From: a virus
Reading direction: 5' to 3' (one strand)
IMG/VR virus record: IMGVR_UViG_3300007734_000723
Location: 1-52,359 of that record
Length of the DNA: 52,359 bases
How positions within the stretch are numbered: position 1 is the stretch's first letter; every line of letters starts with the position of its first letter. The notes beneath the pieces are model-generated. The model ran no database searches and had not been told where the DNA came from. It was given only the letters and a program-made list of their open reading frames with translations. Shown here piece after piece: positions 9,649 to 16,038 of the stretch. Both the position numbers and the translations under genes were made by a program.

Positions 9649-9713
9649 GACGCTGGCGAACGTTGGCGACTGGATTCTACTATTCGGGAGTCCCTACTAG
9701 ATAAGGAGAAGAT

Positions 9714-9827
9714 ATGAACGAGAATCAAGAGGTAGAGCGTGCGGCTCTGGGTCATGCCTACCGCGTAGACATATCGGCAAAACGTGTCTATTTTGGCGCG
9801 TTTTATGGACATATTGGAGGTGAAAGC
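9714..9827 (+). other. Hybrid 5' fragment of the gene found whole at 49996
   Basis: A strong ribosome site (AAGGAG at 9702-9707) precedes ATG 9714. The first 13 codons (MNENQEVERAALG) match the gene at 49996-50247 except for one residue, and then homology stops at 9752. The frame stays open and runs into the DUF6527-like gene that follows, so a fused product is possible. More likely this is the leftover start of an exchanged gene at a recombination junction. Confidence 0.6.
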
Positions 9828-10190
9828 GTGAAACTATCCGAGTTGAAAGCGCACTTGATTGTGCGAACAGGGGAATTAGACCACCCTACCCTCTCCAATT
9901 TTCGCTATACGGAAGATTTCAGCGAAGCGGAAGGCGTTTGGTTCGCGTGCCCCGCCTGTTTTGCGAAGAATGGCGGACTTGCGGGGACGCATTACATTTG
10001 TTGCTGGTCTCCGAAAGTTCCGCTCGGCGTATCGCCGGGACCTGGCAGGTGGGAGATGCACGGAACGGGGATTCACGACCTGACGCTCGAAGGCGACTCG
10101 GCTCGGCAGAAATCGCGCTCTGTGCATCTAACTGGCGCAGGTTGCGGGGCGCATTTCTACGTAACGAATGGCGAGATACAGATGTGCTAA
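9828..10190 (+). CDS. DUF6527-like small metal-binding protein
   Basis: I chose GTG 9828 because GGAGG lies at 9816-9820 with a seven-base gap; the same frame is open back to ATG 9714. The product has about 120 residues with a CPAC motif, a Trp-rich middle, a hydrophobic LTLEGDSAR stretch and a C-terminal CGAHFYVTNGEI. This order matches small phage and mobile-element proteins of the DUF6527 group, whose function is unknown. The Cys/His residues suggest zinc binding. It is the last rightward gene before the terminator. Confidence 0.65.
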   Translation: MKLSELKAHLIVRTGELDHPTLSNFRYTEDFSEAEGVWFACPACFAKNGGLAGTHYICCWSPKVPLGVSPGPGRWEMHGTGIHDLTLEGDSARQKSRSVHLTGAGCGAHFYVTNGEIQMC

Positions 10191-10195
10191 TGTCA

Positions 10196-10237
10196 TTTCG
10201 TGAATCGTCGAATTGTAGAAAATCAGGATTCACGAAA
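10196..10237. repeat. 11-bp perfect inverted repeat after the DUF6527 gene
   Basis: TTTCGTGAATC at 10196-10206 is exactly complementary to GATTCACGAAA at 10227-10237, with a 20-base loop. It lies three bases before a second, GC-rich hairpin that is the likely terminator. It has no T-tract, so it may be a processing hairpin or protein-binding site. Confidence 0.6.
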
Positions 10238-10239
10238 AC

Positions 10240-10270
10240 AAGCCCCCTCCGAACTGGCAGGGGGCTTTCG
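10240..10270. terminator. Rho-independent terminator closing the first tail operon
   Basis: AAGCCCCCT at 10240-10248 pairs with AGGGGGCTT at 10259-10267 (9 bp, 10-base loop), followed by TCGCTT. Because the arms end in AA/TT it can work in both directions between the rightward operon and the converging leftward genes. An almost identical element closes the second operon at 50654-50684. Confidence 0.8.
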
Positions 10271-10280
10271 CTTACGAGGG

Positions 10281-10556
10281 TTAGTATCGAATCCAGCAAT
10301 AGGGAGTAGCGCCTCCAAATTCCGCCCAATTTAGCCAGACGCTACCATCTGAATCTATGTGGCTTCGGCGGTTCGCTTTTTCGATGAGTTCGGCGCTATT
10401 CTCTACCGGAATCCAGCCCTCACTTTCCTCCGTTGGCGGCGCGGATGTTGCAAGGAATATGTTTGTCGTAGGCGGAAACCACTTCGCAAGGGACTCCAGC
10501 GCCAGAACCGAAATGAACCCGTTCAACTCTTCCGCCGTCATGTTGATAACCCTCAT
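10281..10556 (-). CDS. Hypothetical protein (91 aa)
   Basis: A leftward gene converging on the terminator; its ATG overlaps the stop of the upstream DUF2958 gene. The sequence is Trp- and Ser-rich (WIPVENSAELIEKANRR, SVWLNWAEFGG). I recognise no family. Close packing with the three genes upstream suggests one accessory operon. Confidence 0.5.
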   Translation of the reverse strand: MRVINMTAEELNGFISVLALESLAKWFPPTTNIFLATSAPPTEESEGWIPVENSAELIEKANRRSHIDSDGSVWLNWAEFGGATPYCWIRY

Positions 10557-10873
10557 AACACCAGCCCCCTGAGACTACGCCCTAACTCCCCTACTGGAGT
10601 CGGCTTGAACCACAGGTCGCGCTCTACAGGAAGCCCCAGCCGCCCCCTCACGCTCTTTAAGTCCTCAAGCGAGAAATAGCCCCACTCTACTTCTAATCCG
10701 TCTACGATGCCGAAGAAAGTATTCTCTTCGGGGTCGAATTCCAGCGCGTACCATGTCCAGCCCGCGTCGGGGGTGAAGAATTTGCAGATAGCCTTCTTCT
10801 CGCCTCGCGGTAGTTTCTCGGTGGCGTGCATCGGCGGTAGTTGTTCGCGAATCTCTTTGGGTAGCAGTTCCAT
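10553..10873 (-). CDS. DUF2958 family protein
   Basis: I placed the start at 10873 (MELLPKEIREQLPP) behind a GAGGAAAA ribosome site; the longer upstream frame is an unrelated, Arg-rich overlap. The 106-residue product has the family landmarks in order: LLPKEIREQLPP, FFTPDAGWTWYALEFD, FFGIVDGLEVEWGYFS and LGLPVERDLWF. DUF2958 proteins are common on plasmids and phages; their function is unknown. Confidence 0.85.
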   Translation of the reverse strand: MELLPKEIREQLPPMHATEKLPRGEKKAICKFFTPDAGWTWYALEFDPEENTFFGIVDGLEVEWGYFSLEDLKSVRGRLGLPVERDLWFKPTPVGELGRSLRGLVL

Positions 10874-10887
10874 TGTCGTTTTCCTCT

Positions 10888-11175
10888 CTATTCGTTCATT
10901 TTGCGCGTAAAGGCGGCGCAGGATAGGGTGTAGGCTGGATTCACGGTTACGATGTTCTGTATCGTGTTGACGTTTTCGGCTTTGCAGACTCTGTATTCGT
11001 GGCAGATGCCGGGCGCGGTGTAAAGGCTTTCGCGGAAGGCTATCCATTTGACGGCTTGCTCAGGGTTTGCGAAGGGCGCGTAGTTGGCGGTCAGGGTCTC
11101 TCCGTCGCTGGCGTAGGTAGTTTTACACTCTACGTAAAAGCAGGAATTCGGCTCAGGTTTGGTTAATGTAGGCAT
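10888..11175 (-). CDS. Hypothetical protein (95 aa)
   Basis: A leftward gene between a SWIM-finger gene and DUF2958, with AAGGAGTATC in front of its ATG. It contains three scattered cysteines and a central YAPFANPEQAVKWIAFRES segment. No family was recognised. Strong ribosome site and tight packing support it as real. Confidence 0.5.
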   Translation of the reverse strand: MPTLTKPEPNSCFYVECKTTYASDGETLTANYAPFANPEQAVKWIAFRESLYTAPGICHEYRVCKAENVNTIQNIVTVNPAYTLSCAAFTRKMNE

Positions 11176-11199
11176 TGCTTGATACTCCTTCGGGGGTGA

Positions 11200-11237
11200 G
11201 GGGATAGAGGAGGTAACGACTCCCCTATCCCCTTTTT
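11200..11237 (+). terminator. Hairpin with T-tract between leftward genes
   Basis: GGGGATAG-A-GGAG at 11200-11212 pairs with CTCC-C-CTATCCCC at 11220-11232 across one mismatch, followed by TTTTTG. The T-tract is on the plus strand, opposite to the neighbouring leftward genes, so it would stop rightward read-through entering this accessory block. On the minus strand it may only slow transcription. Confidence 0.55.
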
Positions 11238-11242
11238 GTTGC

Positions 11243-11650
11243 CTATCTTACGAACGGCTCTTCTGAAAGTTCTTTCCATCTCAGGTAACTCTCTAGGCTC
11301 ATTTCGCAAGATTCCGCTTCGAGTTCGTCTTCTCGTTGGACTAACCTCTTCTCTTCCGCCCTCTCCTCCGCTTTGAGCGTCTCATAAGCGAGAATGTGCT
11401 TGCAGTACTCTCCTCTGTTCTGGTAGTCGGGGCAAGAGCAGCCTTCCGAGAAAACAGCGTCCGTGTCGCTCAGATTTATGAAGTATGTGGCGTAGGGCTG
11501 ATTGGGCTTGCAGACCGTGACAACCTTTATTTCAGGGTGCAACTCGAAGGTGTACCCTTCGGTGAGTATCGCTTTCGCTTTCTCATTGGTTCGGGCTAGT
11601 CTAAGGGCTTCGGTTGCGTTGGTAGGGATGATTTCGGATAGGTTTTTCAT
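11243..11650 (-). CDS. SWIM zinc-finger protein
   Basis: A 135-residue protein. The SWIM signature CSCPDYQNRGEYCKHILA (CxC then CxH) lies at about residues 72-89, followed by a Glu/Arg-rich helical tail. SWIM fingers bind DNA or proteins and are common in phage accessory and recombination genes. It is transcribed divergently from the gene at 11786. A second, unrelated SWIM protein is encoded at 17966-18571. Confidence 0.75.
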   Translation of the reverse strand: MKNLSEIIPTNATEALRLARTNEKAKAILTEGYTFELHPEIKVVTVCKPNQPYATYFINLSDTDAVFSEGCSCPDYQNRGEYCKHILAYETLKAEERAEEKRLVQREDELEAESCEMSLESYLRWKELSEEPFVR

Positions 11651-11691
11651 TAGGAACTCCTTGTTGGTTTGTTACTTATATACTACCCTGA

Positions 11692-11766
11692 AACATTACA
11701 AATAGGAAGGTATGAAGGGAAGTTTTTCAAGTATTTTACATTATTTTTTGTAATGTATGGTACAAT
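11692..11766. promoter_or_regulatory. Divergent control region with ACATTA repeats
   Basis: TACATTA at 11737-11743 and TAATGTA at 11751-11757 form a perfect inverted repeat with a 7-base T-rich spacer. Another ACATTAC lies at about 11693-11699. TACAAT at 11761-11766 fits a -10 box for the gene at 11786, so the palindrome covers the -35 and spacer. This looks like an operator for a regulator of the 11.2-12.3 kb genes; the encoded DNA-binding protein at 11786 is a natural candidate (inference). Confidence 0.5.
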
Positions 11767-11785
11767 GAATTTGGAGGTAACGAAT

Positions 11786-11998
11786 ATGGAGTACTTAACG
11801 GTTCCAGAGGCGGCAAAGGAGGCGGATGTCACGCCTAACGCGCTCTATAACGCCATGCGAGAGGGGCGTTTGAAGCACACTGAAAAATACGGAAAACGGC
11901 TTATCCCGCGCCCTGCGCTTGAGGATTACAAGACACGAACGGCGGGCGTAGGCAAAACAGGCGGAAAGCCTAGAAAGGCGGTAGGGGGCAATGAATAG
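11786..11998 (+). CDS. Excisionase-type winged-helix DNA-binding protein
   Basis: I chose ATG 11786, which has GGAGGT seven bases upstream. The 70-residue protein begins MEYLTVPEAAKEADVTPNAL and continues YNAMREGRLKHTEKYGKRLI, the layout of the HTH_17/MerR-like excisionase fold, with a basic C-terminal tail. It lies next to the candidate attachment site and integrase, so it could be the recombination directionality factor or an autoregulator. Confidence 0.75.
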   Translation: MEYLTVPEAAKEADVTPNALYNAMREGRLKHTEKYGKRLIPRPALEDYKTRTAGVGKTGGKPRKAVGGNE

Positions 11999-12245
11999 CG
12001 AGATGAACAACCTGCTAAACAGCATCAAGCGGGATATGTGGGCGGTTATCGGCGGACTGAACGCGGGCGACTCGCAGGGGGCGAAGGAGTTGGCGGCGGG
12101 GGTCTGTACGAAAATAGCGGACTATCAGGCGGCGATACGGATGGCAGAGGAGGTGGCGAACCCCAACCGTTACGCACTGGCGGGGCTGACCGCGCCCAAC
12201 TACGCCCACGACGGGGAGGATGGGGACGAGGGGGAGGGGGTATAG
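11991..12245 (+). CDS. Hypothetical helical protein (84 aa)
   Basis: It overlaps the end of the HTH gene by eight bases and is probably translated with it. The N-terminus is amphipathic helix (MNNLLNSIKRDMWAVIGGLN) and the C-terminus is very acidic (DGEDGDEGEGV). The start could be 11991 or the in-frame ATG at 12003. No family was recognised. Confidence 0.5.
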   Translation: MNSEMNNLLNSIKRDMWAVIGGLNAGDSQGAKELAAGVCTKIADYQAAIRMAEEVANPNRYALAGLTAPNYAHDGEDGDEGEGV

Positions 12246-12297
12246 ATTTCAAAATACGGCAGGAAGTATGTGGTGTAATATGATGTAAGAATGGGAT

Positions 12298-12355
12298 TTA
12301 ATACTTACCTTCTGTACAGTCTTTCCCGAACGTCTATCCAAAAAGTAAGTGTTAA
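12298..12355. other. Candidate serine-integrase attachment site (58-bp imperfect palindrome)
   Basis: TTAATACTTAC at 12298-12308 and GTAAGTGTTAA at 12345-12355 are inverted repeats matching at 10 of 11 positions. The inner 17 bases of each half still match at 11 of 17, centred on the dinucleotide CC at 12326-12327. Size, dyad symmetry, central dinucleotide and contact with the integrase 3' end are what is known for large serine recombinase attP sites. If both halves are P-type the site is an uncut attP, which fits a junction between tandem prophages. Confidence 0.5.
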
Positions 12356-14001
12356 TCTTTGTGCTTGTAGGTCCCGCGAGGCTTACCTAATCTCGAATGC
12401 GCGATTTCCACACGCTCCGTGCGCTCGCCTTCGGGGGCGTAAAATACCACATCGAGCCACTGTATTTGCTGGCGGTCGCTGTCGGGAGAGGGTATGCTAA
12501 TTCGCTTGACAAGCAGTCGCAGAAGGTCGTGCTGGGCTTCTACAGAAGCGGAGGCTATAAATGCCTCCATGCCCCCAAGTGTTTCGATTTGACGCAAGAG
12601 AGGGGCAGAGAGGCGGATTTCGGGGCGTTCCAATTTTGCGGAGAGCGTTTCGATTTTCGCCTGTAGTTTCTGAATGTCGACTCCAAGCGTCTCAAGCGTT
12701 TTGTCATAGAGGCTCTTGCCATTTTTGTCACGTGTTCCGTAGTGCGGGAGTTGCAGGTAGAACGAAGCTCTCCCCACTAGCTCCTCCAGTGTGCTTCGCT
12801 TTTCTCTCAACTCTCGCTCCGCAGTCCGCTTCTCCATCACTGCCTTTGCTGAATCGTCCTGAACGCGCTTCTTAGGCGGCTTGAGGGATTGAGTTGGCAA
12901 ACTCTCCATAAACGCCGCTACGCCTCGCCAGACCGCAGGCTCGACTAAATGACGCATGACGGTATGCAGACGATGCGGCTCCCCTGTTTCGGCGCATCCG
13001 CAGCTGTAAAATTTGTAGTGGCGGTGCATCTTGCCGCCTTTGACACAGTAGAGAAGCCCTGTGAGTAGCCCTTTTGTGGGCGGGGCTTTCCTGCGTTCGT
13101 GCACAGCCTCTTGCAGTGCCTCCCACTCCTCGACAGTGATTGGGTGGGGCAGGGGGACGGTCTCGCCCTCGACTCGCGTGACAAGCGGCTCCTCGCTCCA
13201 TATCCAGCGTGCGGAGGGCTGTTGGACGCTGTTGCCTTCACGGTCTACGCTTTTGGTTTTGACAAGGTAGCCTGTATAGAAGGGGTTGCGAATGATGTTT
13301 CCGATAGAGCCTTTAAGCCACTTGGAAGAGGCGTGGGCAGCCTTACCTTCTCCGGGCGGGGTAATGCCTCTCTCGCTCAACTCCTGCGCGACGCTGTAGC
13401 ACCCGACGCGCCGGATACGCTGGAATATCTCCTCCACGATAGGGTATTCGGCGGGGTGGGTGACATAACACGCCAATTCCTTATCCCACCTGTAGCCATA
13501 AGGCGCGTACCCCTGCGAAAGCTTGCCAGAGCGGGCGCGTTGCTCGTTGGCGGCTTTACGGCGATACGAGAAGGATCGGCGCTCTTTTTCGCCCAGAACG
13601 GCAAGGATTTGCAGGAGGGTGGTGTCGAAATGCTCGTTGAAGTGGTAGGTTCCGCGTTGGGTGATGAGGCGCACTTCGCCCTTAAAAAAGGCGTTGGAGA
13701 TGGTTTTAAGGTCGGCTACGTCACGTGTCAGGCGGTCAACATCGAAGGCGATGACGGTATGCACCTCCTTGCGCCGGCAACGTTCCAGCAGGGCGAGGAT
13801 TTCGGGGCGTTCGTTCAGGCTCCCGCCGCTGGCGAGTTCGACTACGACCTGAGAGGGCGCGAGGTCAATGTTGTGGTGCTTCGCGATGGTGAGGAGGATG
13901 TCGCGGCGTAGGGCTATCTTGTCTTCCATGCTCACACCCCGCTCTTTCTCTTCATCGCGAGAGAGGCGTAGGTAAGCAATTATGGCGGGGTCTTGGGGCA
14001 T
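12352..14001 (-). CDS. int: Large serine recombinase (phage integrase)
   Basis: A 549-residue protein. The N-terminal resolvase domain has AYLRLSRDE with catalytic Ser14 and Arg12, Arg65 and FDVDRLTRD at 87-94. The recombinase domain (about 150-300) contains GYAPYGY and IIRNPFYTGYL. A zinc-ribbon region at 316-350 keeps Cys318, Cys333 and Cys335, but the expected second cysteine is Gly321. A helical coiled-coil region covers about 390-500. It would integrate the phage by attP x attB recombination. The stop codon lies inside the palindrome at 12298-12355. Confidence 0.95.
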   Translation of the reverse strand: MPQDPAIIAYLRLSRDEEKERGVSMEDKIALRRDILLTIAKHHNIDLAPSQVVVELASGGSLNERPEILALLERCRRKEVHTVIAFDVDRLTRDVADLKTISNAFFKGEVRLITQRGTYHFNEHFDTTLLQILAVLGEKERRSFSYRRKAANEQRARSGKLSQGYAPYGYRWDKELACYVTHPAEYPIVEEIFQRIRRVGCYSVAQELSERGITPPGEGKAAHASSKWLKGSIGNIIRNPFYTGYLVKTKSVDREGNSVQQPSARWIWSEEPLVTRVEGETVPLPHPITVEEWEALQEAVHERRKAPPTKGLLTGLLYCVKGGKMHRHYKFYSCGCAETGEPHRLHTVMRHLVEPAVWRGVAAFMESLPTQSLKPPKKRVQDDSAKAVMEKRTAERELREKRSTLEELVGRASFYLQLPHYGTRDKNGKSLYDKTLETLGVDIQKLQAKIETLSAKLERPEIRLSAPLLRQIETLGGMEAFIASASVEAQHDLLRLLVKRISIPSPDSDRQQIQWLDVVFYAPEGERTERVEIAHSRLGKPRGTYKHKD

Positions 14002-14004
14002 GGG

Positions 14005-14208
14005 CTAACGCTTGTGGGGCTTTGGCGATGGCTTAGGCTTACATACCCCGCAGGTTCCTCCGTTTTTAGCGCAGTTCTTACAATACTTGCAGTTCTTGCA
14101 GGCGTTGCAAGGGGTATCGCCGTAGCAGGTAGCAGCGTGTTTATGCTTGTGCGCCAGTGTGGGCGTGAGAGTTAGGGCGAGGCAGATGGTGATAGCGCGG
14201 TATTTCAT
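14005..14208 (-). CDS. Small secreted cysteine-rich peptide
   Basis: A 67-residue product. Residues 1-19 (MKYRAITICLALTLTPTLA) form a signal peptide with an Ala cleavage site. The mature part starts HKHKHAATC and has eight cysteines in CxxC-like spacing (CNACKNCKYCKNCAKNGG, then TCGVC) and a Pro/Lys tail. It is probably exported and either disulfide-bonded or metal-loaded. It lies three bases upstream of the integrase in the lysogenic operon, so it may be expressed in the lysogen. Function unknown. Confidence 0.7.
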   Translation of the reverse strand: MKYRAITICLALTLTPTLAHKHKHAATCYGDTPCNACKNCKYCKNCAKNGGTCGVCKPKPSPKPHKR

Positions 14209-14211
14209 GGG

Positions 14212-14667
14212 TTAGTTCCTTTCGAGTTCCGCCCTGTCGCAAAAACCAATATCTCCCTTGCGCTCTCCGGTCGCAAACCTAAATTTCACACCTCCATACC
14301 CAGCATATTCCAAAATAAGAACAGAAGTCTCATTGGGGACAAAAAACTGCTGTTGGGAGTCTAGTAGCTCTTTTTCGCCTACAGCGTCGTTAGCCAGAGC
14401 GCATTGTACGCCTTTTTCCATTGCCTCGCGGGAGGCACTGACTAGGGATTTACCATTGTCGCCGTGCAGTTTTGTCACATCGCCAATGTGGGGAATGGCA
14501 AACGACGTTGAGGCAGAAGGTGGTGAACTTGAGGCTACGGGTGATGAGGTGGAGGCGTTCTTGTTCGTCGAAAACATCGCCGAGATTGAGGGGAACAAGA
14601 AGAATAGTGCTAGCACGAAGGCGGCGAAGACCATCAGTTGCTCTCTTGTCGAGGGCGTTTTGTTCAT
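14212..14667 (-). CDS. Membrane-anchored protein with extracytoplasmic domain
   Basis: Start chosen at 14667, where the ATG overlaps the stop of the upstream gene and has GGGAGGG in front. The 151-residue product has one transmembrane helix (MVFAAFVLALFFLFPSIS) near residues 12-29, a Ser/Ala/Pro-rich linker to about 60, then a compact domain of about 85 residues resembling an SH3-like fold (FVPNETSVLILEYAGYGGVK). Placement with the repressor suggests a lysogen-surface protein; superinfection exclusion is one possibility, not shown. Confidence 0.6.
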   Translation of the reverse strand: MNKTPSTREQLMVFAAFVLALFFLFPSISAMFSTNKNASTSSPVASSSPPSASTSFAIPHIGDVTKLHGDNGKSLVSASREAMEKGVQCALANDAVGEKELLDSQQQFFVPNETSVLILEYAGYGGVKFRFATGERKGDIGFCDRAELERN

Positions 14668-15038
14668 GCAATCCCTCCCTGCTGGCACTCGTTGGTATAA
14701 AAAAGTCGGTATTGCTCCCCAACCCGTTGTGCTAGTCGCTCGATGAACGCCTCTCTATCGTAGCGCCAGCCTTCGATTTCGTGATTCAGATAGGAGTACC
14801 AATCTCCGTCCGCCAGTGCGTGTACGACCTCGTGGGGGATGCTCTCCATGAGTTCAAAGATGTTCAGGCGCGTTGCATACGTGATAGCCTCTCCGTTCCA
14901 CTGGGCGGCACTGAGGGTCGAGTCTGGGAGGCACTTGACATTGAATCGGAGGGCGAGACCGCGCAACTCGGCGAAATTGCGAGCTGGGGGCATATCGGAA
15001 AGCAGCGTATCGTAACACAAAGACAGGTCAGACTTCAT
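14664..15038 (-). CDS. Zinc metallopeptidase-like protein with HEVVH motif
   Basis: Start chosen at 15038 (MKSDLSLCYDTLL) with an AGGAA site; an upstream in-frame start would run into the preceding gene. The 124-residue protein has IPHEVVHALA at about residues 68-77, an HExxH zinc site, followed by YLNHEIEGWRYDREAF with a possible third ligand. Size and position in the leftward operon recall ImmA/IrrE-like (M78) proteases that cleave phage repressors, but the sequence is divergent and its substrate is unknown. Confidence 0.6.
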   Translation of the reverse strand: MKSDLSLCYDTLLSDMPPARNFAELRGLALRFNVKCLPDSTLSAAQWNGEAITYATRLNIFELMESIPHEVVHALADGDWYSYLNHEIEGWRYDREAFIERLAQRVGEQYRLFYTNECQQGGIA

Positions 15039-15064
15039 TGGGATTCCTATCTGGTTGGTTTTCG

Positions 15065-15499
15065 CTATTCCGTCAGGGGAGGAGCGGGGCGGGGTACTAA
15101 GAGCTGGTCGCAATTCGAAGCGATACGGGAAAGGAACTTTGCAATATCTTCTGCCAATTGCTTGTTTTCAGAGCGAAGGGGAGTCCCCATAATGTTTCCG
15201 TGGTCAGTTCGGTCTTGAATTACCTCCAACCCAAACGCAGAAACTATTTCGAGAGATTGCAGGTAGGCGCATCCCTTAATATCTAGTGGTTGTGCCCTCG
15301 CTCGCGCTTTGGCGGCATCACAATCCTGAATAACGCCCAGCATTACTGAAATACCTACTTCTGTCTCCGGTTTTGCTTCTGTCGCCTCTCTTCGGAAAAA
15401 GGCATCTGGTTTAATTTCGCCTGATTGTGTATTGCGCCAAGCCCCTGACCGCAAAGCCCTGAAAACGGTTCCCTGAAAATGGGCAGGCAGGTGCGTCAT
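15065..15499 (-). CDS. Hypothetical protein of a three-gene lysogenic cassette (144 aa)
   Basis: The ATG at 15499 overlaps the stop of the upstream gene (ATGA). The N-terminal part (HFQGTVFRALRSGAW, then KPDAFFRREATEAKPETEV) resembles small cyanobacterial and mobile-element proteins of unknown role; the C-terminal half is helical. It is translationally coupled to 15496-16038, so the two products probably act together. I cannot assign a function. Confidence 0.5.
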   Translation of the reverse strand: MTHLPAHFQGTVFRALRSGAWRNTQSGEIKPDAFFRREATEAKPETEVGISVMLGVIQDCDAAKARARAQPLDIKGCAYLQSLEIVSAFGLEVIQDRTDHGNIMGTPLRSENKQLAEDIAKFLSRIASNCDQLLVPRPAPPLTE

Positions 15500-16038
15500 T
15501 GCAAGAGCCACTCCAATTTATGCGACAAATTGAACACGCTAATATTGTCCACAATACTACTAGAGTGTGTGGTTGCCATATATATGTGGATATAGGACGG
15601 GACTGCCGAATCTCCTTGTAAAACGAGACTGACATCCTTATCTTTGTGCCGCCAATCAATCCGTACGGCTCCATCTTCCATTATGCCGGGGCTACCATAC
15701 GGAAGCGAAAATTTCAATACTGAATATGTTTTTATTAGAAGCACCTTCGCCTTATCAAGCCATTGCGACAATGAAGGTTCTTCCGATCGCAATAATGCTA
15801 AATCTTCCAGCATAAGCCCTAATTCTTTTGTGCTTTTCCGTGCAGTCATCTCTATTTCCCCTTCCCGTAACGACTTTGTATGGTCCTTATACGGATTGGG
15901 GGAGGTTCGGGCACTACTTTTATTAGGATACGCAACGGTTTTTTTATATTGCGGAGACAGAGAGGTAATTATCTGGATGCGTCCTTCTCTGGGCTTCACA
16001 TGGATTTTTGCACGCATAGAGTCGGTAGTAATAGCCAT
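15496..16038 (-). CDS. Hypothetical protein of the lysogenic cassette (180 aa)
   Basis: The start at 16038 overlaps the previous stop (TAATG), and the end overlaps the next start, so it sits in a coupled operon. The first 60 residues are basic and low in complexity; an alternative start is the internal Met of MTARKSTKELGL. The rest is a mixed alpha/beta domain with SLPYGSPGIMEDGAVRIDW and SYIHIYMATTHSSS. Base composition is more AT-rich than in the early genes. No family recognised. Confidence 0.5.
   Translation of the reverse strand: MAITTDSMRAKIHVKPREGRIQIITSLSPQYKKTVAYPNKSSARTSPNPYKDHTKSLREGEIEMTARKSTKELGLMLEDLALLRSEEPSLSQWLDKAKVLLIKTYSVLKFSLPYGSPGIMEDGAVRIDWRHKDKDVSLVLQGDSAVPSYIHIYMATTHSSSIVDNISVFNLSHKLEWLLQ

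Larger units (their letters stand above)
1712..9752 (+). repeat. Long direct repeat, copy 1 (8041 bp)
   Basis: Reading both copies side by side, 1712-9752 matches 41994-50034 with only about ten single-base differences, among them 1872, 1876, 1879, 1882, 1889, 2175, 2194, 2227, 9421 and 9742. It covers most of the tape measure, the distal tail protein, tail-tip protein, fibre-like proteins, SGNH hydrolase and the start of the next gene. To the left, 1140-1711 is still alignable but has many synonymous changes. To the right, homology stops abruptly after 9752. Confidence 0.95.

Noticed and set aside
13099-13911. 270-codon rightward open frame inside the integrase gene
   Set aside because: Antisense to a well-supported serine recombinase, with no family resemblance or start signal.
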